A stretch of 6,318 nucleotides of DNA from Candidatus Coatesiibacteriota bacterium. GTDB lineage: Bacteria > B130-G9. The stretch lies in the NCBI GenBank assembly GCA_016929465.1, contig JAFGIT010000336.1, forward strand, positions 1 through 6,318. Reading direction: 5' to 3'. The translations under genes and the position numbers were made by a program. Below, piece after piece: positions 5,667 through 6,318 of this stretch (positions are counted from its first letter, which is position 1; each line of letters starts with the position of its first letter). A model generated the notes under the pieces. The model saw only the letters and a list, made by a program, of their open reading frames with translations. It did not search any database and was not told where the DNA came from.

Positions 5667-6318
5667 CAAAGGATGACCTCCGCATGCCTAGCCGCGTGGC
5701 ACTGCAGGTTTATCGCGACCGGGAGCGAAGCGATGTGGCATGGCGCAGCTTCGATGTGGACCGCGAGTGCCGTGGTCGTCCCTCCCAGACCGAGTGGGCC
5801 TATTCCAAGGCCGTTGATCGAATCGAGGAGTTCCCTCTCGAGATCGCGATAGAAGGGGGCTGGATGCACAGAGCCAAATTCCCTGAGAAGAGCTCGCTTT
5901 GCGAGTTCTGGGCAGGTGTCGAATGTCCCGCCGATGCCGATACCCACCGTAATGGGCGGACAGGGCTTTGCCCCGGCATTTTCGACGCAGTCGAGCACAG
6001 CAGCTTTGATGCCCTCGAGGCCGTCGGCAGGGGAGAGCATGACCAGCCTGCTCATGTTCTCGCTCCCAGATCCCTTGGGCATGAAACGGATGCGAAGTCG
6101 GTCGCCCTCGACGATTTTCGTGTGTATGACAGGTGGGGTGTTATCGCCTGTATTCTCCCTATTGCACGGATCCCGTACGATCGATTTCCTGAGATAATGC
6201 TCCGAATAGCCCCTTCTCACGCCCTCCGTTATCGCCTGCTCGAGCGTCCCGCCCTCGATCTGGAGCTCGCAGCCGACCTCGACGAAGAGGGCCGCGACGC
6301 CGCAGTCCTGACAGATCG
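5666..6318 (-). CDS. Fumarate hydratase class I, alpha subunit, 5' end beyond the window
   Basis: This is the catalytic [4Fe-4S] subunit of the two-subunit class I fumarase. The frame stays open from the stop at 5666 to the right edge, so the GTG at 6220 is internal. I translated the extra codons by hand: they give ICQDCGVAALFVEVG, the family's ICQDTG cluster motif. With 216 residues visible, some 60-70 N-terminal residues should lie off the window. All three expected cluster cysteines are present: C2 in ICQDCG, C119 in AKPCPP and C135 in FDTCPELAK. Also visible are DPCNRENTGDNTPPVIH and KGSGSENMS (81-89), then VGIGIGG and LGIGPLGLGGTTTALAVHIE, typical of the subunit. The extra cysteine in place of Thr in ICQDTG is a small oddity. 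The alpha stop overlaps the beta start, consistent with equimolar subunit synthesis. L(+)-tartrate dehydratase alpha is the main alternative. Confidence 0.94.
   Translation of the reverse strand, partial: ICQDCGVAALFVEVGCELQIEGGTLEQAITEGVRRGYSEHYLRKSIVRDPCNRENTGDNTPPVIHTKIVEGDRLRIRFMPKGSGSENMSRLVMLSPADGLEGIKAAVLDCVENAGAKPCPPITVGIGIGGTFDTCPELAKRALLREFGSVHPAPFYRDLERELLDSINGLGIGPLGLGGTTTALAVHIEAAPCHIASLPVAINLQCHAARHAEVIL
5677..5681 (-). promoter_or_regulatory. Shine-Dalgarno for fumarase beta within the alpha 3' end
   Basis: GGAGG on the minus strand lies inside the last codons of the alpha gene. It is ten bases before the ATG at 5666 and seven before the in-frame TTG at 5669. It supports a start at one of these two adjacent codons and translation from the shared transcript. 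Confidence 0.65.

Overview
This 6.3 kb window holds six protein-coding genes and no RNA genes. It looks like a contig piece from an uncultured, moderately GC-rich bacterium. The sequence alone does not name a phylum. The markers that point this way are a bacterial FtsK/SpoIIIE translocase, a two-subunit class I (iron-sulfur) fumarase of the kind common in anaerobes and deep-branching bacteria, and a secreted DUF1565/beta-helix protein with a C-terminal Fn3-like domain, a type frequent in candidate-phylum genomes. Hand counts on single 60-base lines give about 60-70% GC in the FtsK and fumarase genes. The middle genes (ATPase, TOPRIM, beta-helix) sit at about 43-53%, so the centre of the window looks compositionally different.

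Layout: the C-terminal motor part of an FtsK translocase reads rightward from the left edge to 1605. A 36-bp gap made mostly of a 7-bp tandem repeat separates it from a convergent two-gene operon on the minus strand. That operon is an ABC-type AAA ATPase (3518 to 2499) followed, with a TAATG one-base overlap, by a DUF4435-like TOPRIM protein (2499 to 1642). A GC-rich hairpin (3594-3620) separates this pair from an upstream minus-strand gene for an exported beta-helix protein (4929 to 3640). That gene has its own Shine-Dalgarno and a candidate promoter set in a 10-bp inverted repeat. Upstream again, the beta and alpha subunits of class I fumarase (alpha running off the right edge) form a tightly overlapping operon.

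The most interesting content is the ATPase plus TOPRIM pair. Gene order, coupling and conserved residues match the architecture of the PARIS (AriA/AriB) abortive-infection anti-phage system and related OLD-class ATPase/TOPRIM modules. In that architecture an ABC-type ATPase holds and senses, and a TOPRIM nuclease is the toxic effector. The assignment is by architecture and motifs, and a structural or profile search is needed to say whether it is true PARIS or a separate class. The fumarase, FtsK and beta-helix genes look like ordinary chromosomal neighbours with no visible functional link to the module.
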